A stretch of 64,000 bases of DNA from the NCBI GenBank assembly GCA_034766995.1, contig CM068314.1, positions 37,705,708-37,769,707 on the forward strand. Direction: 5' to 3'. The notes under the pieces were generated by a model. That model searched no databases. It saw nothing but the letters and a program-made list of their open reading frames with translations, and was not told the origin of the DNA. Every line of letters begins with the position of its first letter. Positions within the stretch are counted from its first letter, which is position 1. The stretch comes from Acanthacorydalis orientalis. Its lineage: Eukaryota; Arthropoda; Insecta; Megaloptera; Corydalidae. A program made the translations under genes and the position numbers. This document shows, in pieces, positions 1-12,115 of this stretch.

Positions 1-88
1 TTAACAGGACAAGAGATGGTTATGTTTTCTAGAGATTGCTTTTATTGTCTCATTTTTGAATTTGATGTATTTTTTAGTATTTTTTTTA

Positions 89-227
<139 letters not shown>

Positions 228-878
228 ATCAGTCCGTAAAACACGGATATTTCAAAAAAAATATTGGTGTTATAGAACCATCATAAAAAGAACAGTTTTA
301 TATACCACAAAAGATGTTGACGGATGTTTTAAAACGTTGAATGTAAAACATTTGGTCTTGTCGTAAAATAATGTTATTTTTCATATTTGTATATTTGATT
401 GTTGAATTCTTTATGGTCAGTAACCTTAACATCAGACAAACAACGATATTAAAGTGTTCCATATGTTTTTATGCTTATGAAAATACGAAGATTTTTTTTG
501 TAACAATCTGTACGTAAAATATTTTATTATAATTATATTTTTATATAGGTTAGAAACACATGACCCAGGTCAGGTTTCAATTTGCGATTATTCACAATAA
601 ATAAGGAAAATATTTTTTTTTATAAAAATGATCGAAATGTGAATTTGTAATGAGAACAAATGTATTCTTTCATTATTGCAGAAATCCACTGTTTAAAAAT
701 ATTTTTAAATGTATATTTTCTACAGGTAACTGTAAATCTATCCTATAAAGTAATGATATATTTAATTTCTTCATAAGAGCTTTCACAATATAATATATTC
801 TTATAAAATTTGAAAATGTTCATTTTTAAAAAATTTGGAAAATATATTTCACTTACATAATTTCAATTTAAAAATCAA

Positions 879-2000
879 TTAACACTAGAATTATCAACGA
901 TTGACGTGTACTTACTTCTAACGGATGGGTCAAAATTACTTGTTTTTGAAAAGAATAAGGCATTTTAAAAAAGATATGACATTTTATGCATTTTTATATA
1001 TTTTTCTGTTTTATTTAACGAAAATAAAAAACTTAATAAATAAAACTTAATAATAATAATAATTTTTAAAATAATTACACACGCAATTCAGAGATATTTT
1101 TTTGGGGTTAAAATTATTTTAGCAGTGTATTTACCACAGATACATTTATTATATGTACCACAAATATTATTTGTTTTATTGTTTGTACAATATGCTATTT
1201 GACATCGTTTACGTTTTATCGAAATATTTGTCTGATTTTTTGATGGTGTATACGAAAGTATTTGTTCTGATTCTGTTGATGATTGTCCCGTTAGATCTTT
1301 ATAGTCACTTGCAAGTTCTTCAACTAACTGAAATAAGAAGTCTTTTCTTTACATATTTTCCTCTGTTGTTTCATTGTATAATATTCAGGCATTTATCCTG
1401 GCATGATCTACGATATTATGAAATACTTGTAAAGGCCATCTTCGAGATCCAGCTTTCACAGTATATTTTCTAGGCATTTGATCCGTCATATTTATGCCAT
1501 CTTTAGTGTTGTTATAAAATACCAGTTTCGGGCAAACGTTTACCATCTTTTTCAATTTTGACCGATTTATGTGTCGGAATCAATAAGAATACTTTTTTAC
1601 TTGGTTCACTTTTATATATAGTGAGTGTACAATTTTCCGATTTATAAAGAGTTGTTGATAAGCGATGCATATTGTTGTTTTTTAGTCTTACAGGTTTAAG
1701 TAATTATCTCTATATGTATCTTATTTTGTCTAATGATGCCAACTAAAGTAGTTCTTTTAGTTATTAGTTTTTATAAACCAACGAAAGATATTAAAAAATA
1801 AAAGAAGAATGCAACAATTGAGTAAACATAACTTGTATATTTTTTGAAAATGTTTTACAACGTATATATACTGAAATATATTTCGTTTCTCAAAAAAGTA
1901 TTTTAAACTGTACGAAAATATTATGAGAAACTTCTGAAATCAAAAGTTTACTTACGTTCCGTGAGGGATCAAAATGACTCATTTTGGTATATGGAGGTAT
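879..2000 (-). mobile_element. piggyBac-like transposon relic
   Basis: A TTAA, the obligate piggyBac target site, lies at 879-882, followed by a subterminal segment containing GATGGGTCAAAATTAC. At 1950-1990 a related segment, GTGAGGGATCAAAATGACTC, occurs. Between them on the minus strand is a transposase C-terminal half. The right-hand TTAA was not located with certainty, so that border is approximate. The N-terminal half of the transposase, including its first catalytic aspartates, is missing, which indicates an internal deletion. Confidence 0.75.
1088..1795 (-). pseudogene. piggyBac-like transposase, C-terminal half, degenerate
   Basis: Read on the minus strand across frames, conserved blocks of DDE_Tnp_1_7 (piggyBac) transposases appear in order: KRTTLVGIIRQNK, then SLYKSENCTLTIYKS, KKVFLLIPTHKSVKIEKDGK, MTDQMPRKYTVKAGSRRWPL, then RKRCQIAYCTNNKTNNICG and CGKYTAKI just before a TGA at 1088-1090. 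The final blocks match the C-terminal cysteine-rich domain that binds transposon ends. The GVD motif that normally carries a catalytic aspartate reads GIN here, and the later cysteines of the zinc-binding domain are missing. Several stops and at least one frameshift break the frame. Such an enzyme normally excises and inserts its element at TTAA, but this copy is dead. Confidence 0.87.
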
Positions 2001-2310
2001 ACTACATTTTTACAAAAACTACTTTACAGAACTAAATTGTACAGAAAAAAAAAACAAGAAAAAAGAAAGCTACTTTACAGAATTAATCATTTAGATATTT
2101 GAATAGTCAGAATTTTTTTTAGAAAATACGATTTATTCTGTAAATGAGTAATGCTTATAAGAAATGAAAAAAAGAAGTTATTTTGTCCCTTCCCCCCGGT
2201 AGATCTAGTGGTAATAATATCTCAATTAGTTTATTTTATGGCAATACATCTGGAATTGATTTTCATTTTATTTTTTAAAAATAAGGGATAATAAAGCTGA
2301 GTAAAATTGC

Positions 2311-2313
<3 letters not shown>

Positions 2314-2379
<66 letters not shown>
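2314..2379. repeat. (TA)n microsatellite
   Basis: Perfect TA run of 66 bp. Confidence 0.97.
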
Positions 2380-2380
<1 letters not shown>

Positions 2381-3085
2381 CAACATTTACGTATCTGTCA
2401 TGGAAGAGTGAGATAGAATTAGTTTGTTCCAAATAGAAGCTTATATATTTTTATTTAATAATTATGATTAAAAATGTTATTTATATAAGTTAAATCAATG
2501 TGGTGTTTTCGGATCTAACAATAACAATTATTTAAGAAATCTGTAAACAAATTATAATAACAAGGTTTCAACAAATAAATAAATGACATAGAACTGTTTT
2601 GTCTTATAATACATATTAATTTTCAAGATAGTCACAATGAAATGAAAAAATAAACAAATAAATTCTTCAATATGAAAAAGTAACTGTAACATTAAAAAAA
2701 CTTGTAATAAATATAGAAAAAATAGAACAAAATAATGGAATAATGATAAATTTGTGAAGTGTTTTTATTTTTATTTGTTTGAATATTTATTCTATTTAAA
2801 ATATTTACCGATGTAGACAAGCTTTTTAAATGTCGATACGATTTCAATTTTAATTTATTAATAATTTAAAATTCGTATCAATCTTTGTTATTTATAAAAA
2901 ATCTGTACTCTTCAAAATGTAAATATTGTGCAAGAGTAAAAAAATATAGCTTTCAAATGACGACTGTTTTTTTCATGTTCAATTATATATTGATATAAAT
3001 AAGATAGCTTTCAAATTGACAAAAACGAATTATTCTACATTATATAATCCTTCGCCAAAGAAAATGATTTTTACTGAATTTGAAT

Positions 3086-3088
<3 letters not shown>

Positions 3089-3127
<39 letters not shown>
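3089..3127. repeat. (TA)n microsatellite
   Basis: Perfect TA run of 39 bp. Confidence 0.97.
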
Positions 3128-3129
<2 letters not shown>

Positions 3130-3459
3130 AATTTAAAATTTATAATCATGACTATATTTAGATTTACTGCAATCTTAAAACTAAATAATTAATATATATT
3201 TGAAATGAATGTATATCTACATATTATTATTAAACATGTTAGATATTTGATGAGTGTGTCTAAATTGGAGTTTAAGAAATTGAATATATATATCATTCTT
3301 ATATAAAAAATTAAAATTTTTTACGATTATTAGAAATTTAGCTATCTTGAATAAAATAAAACTACAAAATCGAGATCCTGACAAGTTTCAATTTACTGCT
3401 AGTCACATAAAATGTTGAATCTGTAAATATTTTTTAAAAGTTTATGACTATTCTGAATA

Positions 3460-3463
<4 letters not shown>

Positions 3464-3505
<42 letters not shown>

Positions 3506-3525
3506 TCGTATATATATATATATAT
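3464..3525. repeat. (TA)n microsatellite with ACTCGTA interruption
   Basis: TA run broken by TACTCGTA near 3503-3510. The same interruption, inverted, recurs in tracts at 37.89 and 49.65 kb. Confidence 0.96.
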
Positions 3526-4665
3526 CTGTTCTCTGTATAATTTTATATTTGAATAATCTATTATAGTGGATTATCTTCTGTATTTTATATGTGACCCGAA
3601 ATTGAAGTATGGTTAAAATTTGATGTCTCTACTTAATAATAAGATTATCTCAGTTTGGAAGATAGTTAATAATTTTTAATTATTGATTATTAAGAAAATA
3701 TACCAAAATTTAATAATACACACGGATATGCATATTTGTTGTTAGGAAAAATTACATTCTATAGAATAAAATAGCAAGTGAAAAGTATTTTCTCAACTGA
3801 ACCATTTCTTTAAACCAATGAGAAAAGTCAATGATATTATAATTAAAATGTATTAATTCTTTTAATATCATGAAAATACAGTTATACTAAACTGAAGAGT
3901 TATAAAAGAAACTAATCTTTTATTATATTATTTTTTCCCATTTCTTATTACAAATTACTCAAAGTACTTCCATTTACATTGATATTGTTATTTTATATAA
4001 TGCTATAACTAGTAGTGCTTCTTCAGTTCAAAAAGTTTAATTGCACTTACTTTGAATGAAATGTATGAATAAAAATGAAGTGTGTATTTTTTCATATTTA
4101 ATTAATTAATTAATATACATATATATCTTGTGAAAACTAATAAAGAAAATAAAAATAATGATATAATTCACTGTTTATTTTTGTAACGCTTTTTTAAAAA
4201 TATGTACATTTTAATTAATGTATGTAAATACATTATTCGAAACAACCAGAATGTAAAAATATATTTTTTATCAATAGTAAAAAATATTAAACTGTTCGTT
4301 TTTCACTTATAAGAGAATAAAATAGATAATTAATTAATATAATTTTTAAAATATTTTCCAATCACAATCGAGTTTTTATCAGTGCTGATAAATTCATTTT
4401 CTCAAATGAATATGTGAATGTATCATTTTAAAAGATATTTCATTCAATTTGTTCCTGAAAACAAGTATATCGTTTAAATATCACATTAATAATAAATAAC
4501 GTATAATTTAAAAAAATAAAACTCAATTCTAAGATATAAATTATAAGTCATTTCTACTTTCACAAATATTTTTTTTACTCTTTCACAAACCTATATTTTT
4601 TTCTCATCAAATATATTTAAAGGCAGATTATTAATGATTTTTTTTGATATTGTTTATTTGCATTA

Positions 4666-4735
4666 CAATAATGATGCCATCATTTTCAAAACATTACAGT
4701 ACAGCAGCACTTTGAGAATAATGGCATCGTTGTCG
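4666..4735. repeat. Small imperfect inverted repeat
   Basis: AATGATGCCATCATTTTCAAA on the left is matched imperfectly by the reverse complement of TTGAGAATAATGGCATCGTT on the right, giving a roughly 70-bp hairpin. It may be a MITE relic; no target duplication was recognised. Confidence 0.5.
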
Positions 4736-5510
4736 AAATAAATTGCGATTTATGGCAAGTGAAAATTTTATTTACAAAAAAACTTGTATTTTATAAAATA
4801 TAAGTGACCTTTTAAATATCATTATAATATTTATATTAATAATATGATGTTTAGTTACCTTTTTTTCTTCTATTTCATTAAAAAGAAATCAATTATTTTA
4901 TTTGTAGCATTATATGAAATAATATCTAAAAGAGTGTTATAAATACTGATATAGGGAATTTCGTCCTAACTCAATTTATTTTAATTACTTAAGAGATCTT
5001 TTATTATTTAAGCAATAAATAATACATTACCTGGCGATATATGAACGCATTTTTATAGTATGCTTATATTTTTATTTTGAAAATGTAGACGAAAATTCAA
5101 ATCGATTAAATAAATTCACATATTTAATTTACACACTGTAACAAATTTGTACACAAGACACGTCTTTGCAGACTGTAACATCGTGATAGATCTTCATCTT
5201 TTAATGAACATAATCATCATTAGATCAGATATCAAAGTGTTCGCTAGTATTACACTTAATCAAAGGGATGCAATTATATGTCAATAAACTGCTTCTAACT
5301 CTATAAAGAAACTTTTATTAGATAAAGACTTTTTCTATGTAGAACACGTAAATATTATTAATGCTTTAATGAAACAGCTAAAATCAATATTTTCCATATA
5401 ACGATCATGTATCATTTCGTAATATTTTTCAGAAAGGAAAATGTCACATACGTGACTATACATATACATATCTCTTTCGCTCTACTCATTTATTTTCTCT
5501 TTACACACAC

Positions 5511-5512
<2 letters not shown>

Positions 5513-5565
<53 letters not shown>

Positions 5566-5589
5566 CAAATATATACATATATATATATA
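5513..5589. repeat. (TA)n microsatellite with ACATACA interruptions
   Basis: ACACACATG leads into 42 bp of TA, then ACATACAAATATATACATATATATATA. Confidence 0.95.
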
Positions 5590-5881
5590 AACTTAACATA
5601 TGTTCGTATTGAGTTTAAGAACATTGTAAAAAATATAAAAAAATATTATGAAGTGTATAGTATTATATTTTTTACATTGTATTTAATAATAAGATCCATC
5701 AGAAAATTTCCCTAGAGATGCAATAAACTTTTTGTATAATTAATCTGGCGGCAAAGTAAATATGTATGCAGTAAAGTTTTTTCTGCTTTTTAATTTTGAG
5801 TATTAATGCATTACTATATTTATCAAGTTCAAAAATAAAACTGACGCTTTCAACTTTTCAGTCATTCATATTTGTTTTTTC

Positions 5882-5884
<3 letters not shown>

Positions 5885-5927
<43 letters not shown>
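5885..5927. repeat. (TA)n microsatellite
   Basis: TA run of about 38 bp ending in TTTATA. Confidence 0.96.
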
Positions 5928-5928
<1 letters not shown>

Positions 5929-6486
5929 TCACACATATCCTGAACTTAAAGTATTAGATTTTTTTTATCCATCATAATTTTGTTGTTAACGTAATTAACG
6001 TTAGATTTGTTGTACTTAAAAATTAATTCATAAATAACTGAATGTATTCAAAAATTTATTCCATAACTATTAGAAAACAGAAACATTTTCCTAACAAGAA
6101 TTAATCAATTTGAATATAAAGAATTCTGTGTAAAATGGAATAATAAGTGTTACTAAGGAACAGTGGAATAATTAAATAGAGAATTAATTATATCATTTCA
6201 TATTTTTGCAGTTTTAAATATGTTGTTAATAGTTTTAACAACAAATTCAAATAATAACAATGATAAATTGAGTAGTATTATTTATAAAACAAATAAATGT
6301 TTATATATATATTTCTAATTTTTAATGAAATTTCGTAAATTAAAGTTCTTTATTTTATTTTTTCATTTCACTCTGCTTTAATTTGAATAGTCTGTAACAA
6401 GTGTTTTATTAGTAGTAAGTTTTTACAATTAATCTATAGTTTTATTAAATAGTTATGCACTTTTCTTTTTATGAATAATGTATTGC

Positions 6487-6501
6487 ATATATATATATAT
6501 A
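6487..6501. repeat. Short (TA)n tract
   Basis: TA run of 15 bp. Confidence 0.85.
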
Positions 6502-6714
6502 CATAATTTCTATATTTTTATTTGTACACAGTTGTTCATAGAAAGGATGTTATTTTAAATGAAAATTATCAGACTGAATGTTTTTTTATGTTCATATTAA
6601 AAACTGAAATTTTAATGAAATCGAATTAAAATTCAAATTGAATTATAACTGTTAAACTTTAGAATATTTATTATCTACTGATTTGAACAGTATATTGTAA
6701 ATCATAAAATAATT

Positions 6715-6758
6715 GGTAAAAGTAAAAATAAATGGTAAAAGTAAAGGTAAAAGTAAAT
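6715..6758. repeat. Imperfect GGTAAAAGTAAA tandem repeat
   Basis: Three or four variants of GGTAAAAGTAAA follow one another. Confidence 0.75.
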
Positions 6759-7065
6759 ATTGCGAATAGTTACGAAAAGTTAAGAAAAAAAATAATAAAA
6801 TAGTTAAGAATAAAGTATATTACTTAGACACATCTGTTTTTAGAATCTAATTTATAAGAAATTTATATGAACGGGCATAGAAATTTTAATTTAGTCAATC
6901 ATCAGAGAATATTTATTGTAATGAATGAGAATTATGTGTCTGAATAGAAAATTTGGTACGAGCACAGTTAAATCTCGCAGGTATTTCATTTCAAGAGAAT
7001 GAAAATGGCATGATTGTGAATCTGGAAAGTGACAGATCTGCAGCAGAAGTATTGTCGAAAAACAA

Positions 7066-7238
7066 GAGCTGGGATTACAAGCGAAACATTTTAAGGATGA
7101 TAATGATGTGATAAAAAGTATTCGTGACTGGCTTCGGCAATATGTCAAGCAGTTTTACGACACTGGTATATATTGCCTTGCTGGAAGTTGACAAAGTGTA
7201 TTACAATTGACGAAGACTTTGTGGAAAAATACTCTTCG
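7066..7238 (+). pseudogene. mariner transposase C-terminal stub
   Basis: The plus strand encodes LQAKHFKDDNDVIKSIRDWL, then QFYDTGIYCLAGS, a stop and, after a one-base frameshift, TKCITIDEDFVEKY. This matches the C-terminus of mariner transposases: the motif after the last catalytic Asp, an FY..GI..L block and a terminal G/D-Y/F-VEK motif. The upstream catalytic region is absent or unrecognisable. The fragment stops eight bases before a long (TA)n(TG)n tract, so the element's 3' terminus has been replaced by or lost into the microsatellite. It is nonfunctional. Confidence 0.78.
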
Positions 7239-7244
7239 TCTACT

Positions 7245-7245
<1 letters not shown>

Positions 7246-7309
<64 letters not shown>

Positions 7310-7341
7310 ATGTGTGTGTGTGTGTGTGTGTTTGTGTGTGT
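7246..7341. repeat. (TA)n(TG)n compound microsatellite
   Basis: About 56 bp of TA followed by TG repeats with a TTTG interruption. It abuts the mariner stub at 7238. Confidence 0.97.
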
Positions 7342-7782
7342 ATTAAGAAATAAAAAAGTTAAAAAGGAGAGAGAAAATACGTTAACTTAATTATTCTCAT
7401 TTCGTATTATTTAATTCGTTTCGTAAGTCCTTACTAAAAATTTAGGTACATGATAAAGTATATATGTACATATATACAGTAGTGCACTCAGGTTTAATCT
7501 TGACGGGTGGGTGAGTTGAAAGGATAAAAAATTTTTTAATTGAATTCAATAAAATTTATTATGTGATTATAAAAAAATTTTTAAAGAAAAAAAAAACTGT
7601 TTTCTTTTCGTTTTACAGAACTCTTGAAATACTTTAGTCTTAGTCACATTAATCTCTTTGTATATATAGGAGAATTTTCGCACGATGATTTTGTTTTATT
7701 TTCTAATGTTTTTTTCCTTTTCATTTTTTCCTTTTCTTTGGAGCATTTCAGGGCTCCTTGAGCCCTTTATGGATGCAGCACT

Positions 7783-7820
7783 GCATATATGTATGTATAT
7801 ATATATATATATACACATAT
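7783..7820. repeat. (TA)n with GTATGTA start
   Basis: ATATATGTATG followed by a TA run and ACACATAT. Confidence 0.9.
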
Positions 7821-8137
7821 GTTATAGATGGGATTTTTATTATCGTTATGACTAACAACATACTAAATACTCATTAATTAATCGTAGGTCATATATTATA
7901 CTTAATATGGATACATAAATTGTGGAATTCTAGTTCAGTTACCAATTCTCTAAGATAAAAATATTAGTCATTTATAAATATTAATGCAACACACTTTACT
8001 TTTTAAATTATTTATAATTATATTTGCAACAAGGTGTAAAAATCAGAATCAGAATTTATTCATATTAAACATAGTAATAATTTGAAGTGTTTACAGTTGT
8101 TTTTGACGTTAAATATTGTGTTCTTGATATTAATTTA

Positions 8138-8142
<5 letters not shown>

Positions 8143-8195
<53 letters not shown>

Positions 8196-8197
8196 AT
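8143..8197. repeat. (TA)n(TG)n microsatellite
   Basis: TA run of 43 bp followed by TG repeats. Confidence 0.96.
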
Positions 8198-8345
8198 GAG
8201 ATGATAATTTATGTCTATATCTGTATATTTAATCACAATTTATTCAGTGAGGAGGAAAATTGGTCTGATCTTTTTTAATTAATAAATTTTAATAGAAATG
8301 AAAGTCTCTAATTGGAAACGTAAAAATGATACATCTTCTTTTCCT

Positions 8346-8364
8346 TATATATATATATATATAT
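8346..8364. repeat. Short (TA)n tract
   Basis: TA run of 19 bp. Confidence 0.9.
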
Positions 8365-8649
8365 TAGTTTATATAAAGTTTGCATATAATAACGTAATGA
8401 ATATGAAGAAAACAGGAAATAAAATAATAAATATTTAATGGCTTGCATCATCCTCCATTGTGAATTCATAATATTAAATTACAAAGTAACTTTTGTACAC
8501 AATGACAATATCAATAATGATAATATTAATTATAAAAATCTTTTTCGACACATTACATTTTTAATTTTAAATAGCGTGAAAATATTGCATTGATTTTTAT
8601 TCAGATGAGATTTCGTTTTTGACAAGTTTTTCAGTTATATTTCATTCAT

Positions 8650-8674
8650 TATATATATATATATATGTACGTAC

Positions 8675-8706
<32 letters not shown>

Positions 8707-8714
8707 ATACATAT
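8650..8714. repeat. (TA)n with GTACGTAC core
   Basis: Two TA runs flank the palindromic GTACGTAC and GTATATGTAT, making a self-complementary 60-bp segment. Confidence 0.93.
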
Positions 8715-9589
8715 TATTAAAAAATCATTCATATTTTTTTTATTTAAATAAAATATTACTAAATCAAGCCGAGAGTAATATATTATAATAATATTGACAG
8801 ACTTTGATTCATTTGAAGTAATAATACGATAATCCAAAACGAAAATTTTACTAGTATTTCAGTTCATAAAGTACAGTAAAATAAAGAAATTAGAATTGAA
8901 AATTTATTTATTGACAACATCAATATAGAACAATAATACTAAAAATTAAATTTAATTGTAGGAAGAAAAAATGAATATAAATTTCAAATAAGACAAAGCT
9001 ACCATGAATAATATTCTTCGAAGAATTTTCAATTTTGGGTTTTTTAAATATTTTCTTTCATTAGAAGAGCAACTGTCTCTTATATTGGTTAAAATAAAAA
9101 TATTTTGTTTATAAGAAAATAATGTTGCAAATGGTAACATTATGCCTAATGTGTAGTTCGTTGAAAAGTATTAGTTTTTGTCCTTCATCTGAGAAACAAT
9201 GATACACATAAATACTCCATCCAATCACAATCTTTTCCAATACTTGTATTTTTAGAAATTTTACATTGTATCTCAACTTTTCCTGTTGCAAATTGAGACA
9301 GATCACTTCAGTTGCGGAGATAGTTTAATAGAAGGTTATTCTCGGATGCCATTACCATTTTCTCAGTAAAGCTTATGTTAAAAACGAAAAATATATTTAT
9401 TCATTTCAGATAACAGGGTCACAGTTGTTAACTCGATATCAAATTACAAGGGTAAAAATGTTGTTTCTATTTTTGATAACTAGATATTTGGGATATTCGA
9501 ACTTACTGATTACTTCATCATTACTGTACTAATTTACAAATCTTTATTGTTTTCGCACGATTTTTTATAATTATATTTTTACCTATATC

Positions 9590-9590
<1 letters not shown>

Positions 9591-9637
<47 letters not shown>
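9591..9637. repeat. (TA)n microsatellite, left flank of a MITE
   Basis: TA run of 47 bp running directly into the left terminus of the palindromic element at 9637. Confidence 0.96.
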
Positions 9638-9639
<2 letters not shown>

Positions 9640-9837
9640 TGAGTCAATTAAAGCTTCCACATGGAATTATTAAAGTGGAACGAAGAGGTTAAGTCTAGTT
9701 ACGTTATTTTTTATTTAGTATTTTAGTTCAATTTAATACTAAAATACAATTGAACTAAAATACTAAATGGAAGATAACATGTTTTTTTATATTTAGTTTT
9801 TATTAATACTTTCGTGTGGAAGCTTAAGTTCAATCAT

Positions 9838-9840
<3 letters not shown>
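9637..9840. mobile_element. mariner/Tc1-type MITE embedded in a (TA)n tract
   Basis: A roughly 204-bp element whose ends are imperfect inverted repeats: GAGTCAATTAAAGCTTCCAC inside the left end, and GATTGAACTTAAGCTTCCAC when the right end is reverse complemented. The centre holds a perfect 19-bp inverted repeat (arms 9715-9733 and about 9752-9770, arm sequence ATTTAGTATTTTAGTTCAA). Both outer ends pass directly into TA runs, as expected for a TA-targeting element inserted in a microsatellite. It has no coding capacity. Confidence 0.72.

Positions 9841-9889
<49 letters not shown>
9841..9889. repeat. (TA)n microsatellite, right flank of a MITE
   Basis: TA run of 49 bp immediately after the element ending at 9840. 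Confidence 0.96.
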
Positions 9890-9894
<5 letters not shown>

Positions 9895-10552
9895 CATAAT
9901 TTTCAAACCATGTTTTATTTAAACTACGTTTAAAAAAACATAAATATAATTTAATAATAATATTCACTATTTAATTTAAATTAATTAAAGTAGTAGATAG
10001 TAGCATATTCTTTTATTACGGTAAAAAATATGTTTTACTTGAATATTCATACAATTGTAATAATATAAATGAATATTTTTAACAAATGATACTTTTCCAA
10101 TACAAATACTTCAAATTAAATTATTTGTTGATATATTATGTACAATCTTTTAAAGGGCAGAATATCGTAAACGATATAATAAATCTTTTATATGTTTAAA
10201 AGCATTTTAAAATAAAGAAAATAATAATATGGTTTTAAAATATATCGTATAATTTTTTTCATATTTATTGTTTTTATATACTAGAATGCTTTTCGATATT
10301 TAAAATAATGAATGATTTATTTATCAAAAAATGGAGTACGATACTCTGCGTTGCCGGAAACGTGCATGGAATATATTATACCAATCTAAAACCCAATTGT
10401 TTGTATTTAAATCTCTTTAATTTTTAATAAATACGGAATATATTAAACTGGCACGTGTAAGTCACATAAGTACGTAAAGCTTAACTATTGTATAACAGTT
10501 ATTGATTCTAATTTTTATATCACCGAATATAGTTATATGTTTTCAGACCCAC

Positions 10553-10555
<3 letters not shown>

Positions 10556-10596
<41 letters not shown>

Positions 10597-10597
10597 A
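10556..10597. repeat. (TA)n(TG)n microsatellite
   Basis: TA run followed by six TG units. Confidence 0.95.
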
Positions 10598-10734
10598 ATA
10601 GCGTGTGCCTATGTATGGTTACGTACACACATACATATGTTCTTGTATGTGTTTTTATGTAAGAGATAATTATGTATGTAAAATTTATTTTTTTCAGTAT
10701 TCAATATAAGCTTCTTTGTTACAATAGCATTTTA

Positions 10735-10738
<4 letters not shown>

Positions 10739-10784
<46 letters not shown>
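10739..10784. repeat. (TA)n microsatellite
   Basis: TA run of 46 bp. Confidence 0.96.
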
Positions 10785-10787
<3 letters not shown>

Positions 10788-10904
10788 CATCTGAAAAATG
10801 TATGCGACTGTAAAAGAACAATTGTGATGATACAGTCTGCAGACGTTTTGTATTTCATATTTCGTTCTTTAAGATTATGTACGGTGTAGTTTCATTGTTA
10901 TATC

Positions 10905-10908
<4 letters not shown>

Positions 10909-10967
<59 letters not shown>

Positions 10968-11010
10968 GTATACACACACATATATGTGTGTATGTATTTA
11001 TGTATTCATA
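10909..11010. repeat. Compound TA/CA/TG microsatellite
   Basis: TA runs separated by G insertions, then ACACACACA, TATATGTGTGTATG and a TATTTATG tail. Confidence 0.93.
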
Positions 11011-11439
11011 TATTATTTATACATACACAAGATAATTCTTATGTTTACCATATACAATATAGTTCAATGAGCTTTTTTTTATAATGATGACATTTTTCTA
11101 AGAAGAATTATATTATATTATGGTTCATTGTGTGTGGAGAAAATATCTGTTAACTTATGTAATGAAAGGAAACAGTTATATGTTTTTAGTTATTTTAAGT
11201 TCAATTTTGCTCTTATATACAAAATTTAAAACCAAGTATAAAAATGTGGTTAGTCTCAGATTAAAAGATAAATACGTTTATAATTATTTGTTTTCTTAAT
11301 CCTCAAATATCAGCTTGTTGTAAATTTTACAATTCCATATTAAATGTTTTTTTTCTTATCAGTTTCAATTGTTCTGATAATTAAATCAATTAGTATTTGT
11401 CGGGAATTGATAACCGAATAAGATAATGATAGTTTAAAA

Positions 11440-12115
11440 TCGTTGATTGAGTTGAATTCAAGATTGACCGTGCATGAAATAGCTGATACACATGGGTCCA
11501 TTTGGTCGACAGTACAAAGACACCTTCATGAAATCGGAAAGGTATTTACGAAAGGAATTTTGTGTTGCACATCAATTGTCGAATACAAACAAAGATCAGC
11601 GACAAACAATTTCCACATCGTAATTTGTTTTTGTAATGAAGTGATCCATTTCTTGCCAGAATCGTTACAGGTGATGAGAAATGGATCCTATGTAACAACT
11701 TGAAATGCTCTAATCAATTGCTTTTTTCGAATCAACCAGCTATACCCATACCTAAACCGGGCTTGACACTGAAAAAGATGCTATTGTGCGATTGGTGGGA
11801 TTGAACTGGTATAATTCATTTTAAGTTGCTAAAATCAGGTGAAACAATTACCACCGATGTTTATTGTCAGCTTGACTGGAAAATTTTACCGCATCCACCA
11901 AATTCATCTAATATTGCACCATCGGGTTATCATTTGTTTAGATCTATGGAACATTTTTTTAAAAATAAAAAGTTTCAAAATATCATTTATGTTCAAGTTC
12001 ACCACGAATTATATTTTTCATCATAGCCAGCATATTTTTATTAGACAGGAATTGAAAATTTATAGAATAGATAGCAAAAGGTTGTGGTTAATGATGGCTA
12101 GTATGTAATTGAATA
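11440..12115 (+). pseudogene. mariner transposase relic (mellifera-like), internally deleted
   Basis: The plus strand holds, in order, a helix-turn-helix DNA-binding block (LIELNSRLTVHEIADTHGS, then VQRHLHEIGKV), a decayed catalytic-domain start (RIVTGDEKWI-like, at about 11660-11695), PGLTLKKMLLCDWWD, GETITTDVYCQ, LPHPPNSSNIAPSGYHLFRS and a C-terminal NDG-stop-YVIE. The third catalytic aspartate (PSDYH in the family) is Gly (PSGYH). Between YCQ and LDWK about 60 residues are missing, including the HDNA motif with the second catalytic aspartate. Multiple frameshifts separate the blocks. It is a dead cut-and-paste DDD transposase. Clear terminal inverted repeats were not located, so the borders are those of protein similarity. 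Confidence 0.86.

Larger units (their letters stand above)
2001..7060. other. AT-rich intergenic DNA without recognisable genes
   Basis: Low-complexity AT-rich sequence holding seven microsatellites, a small inverted repeat near 4.7 kb and a GGTAAAAGTAAA tandem patch. The longest open frames are carried by microsatellites or are unrecognisable. No coding, tRNA or transposase motif was seen. Confidence 0.7.
7342..9590. other. AT-rich DNA, no supported gene
   Basis: Contains short TA tracts and two overlapping minus-strand frames at 8952-9306 that match nothing I recognise. No RNA gene seen. Confidence 0.6.
9890..11436. other. AT-rich DNA between MITE and mariner relic
   Basis: Apart from three compound microsatellites nothing is recognised. 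A slightly less AT-rich patch at 10330-10390 contains no identifiable motif. Confidence 0.6.

Noticed and set aside
1153..1473. Plus-strand 106-codon frame
   Set aside because: It is the antisense of the piggyBac relic, whose conserved motifs are on the minus strand.
6891..7148. Minus-strand 85-codon frame
   Set aside because: It overlaps, in antisense, the plus-strand mariner C-terminal stub that explains the sequence.
8952..9306. Two overlapping minus-strand frames that might form a chemoreceptor C-terminus
   Set aside because: I could not place the residues on any receptor motif at the right spacing; composition is AT-driven.
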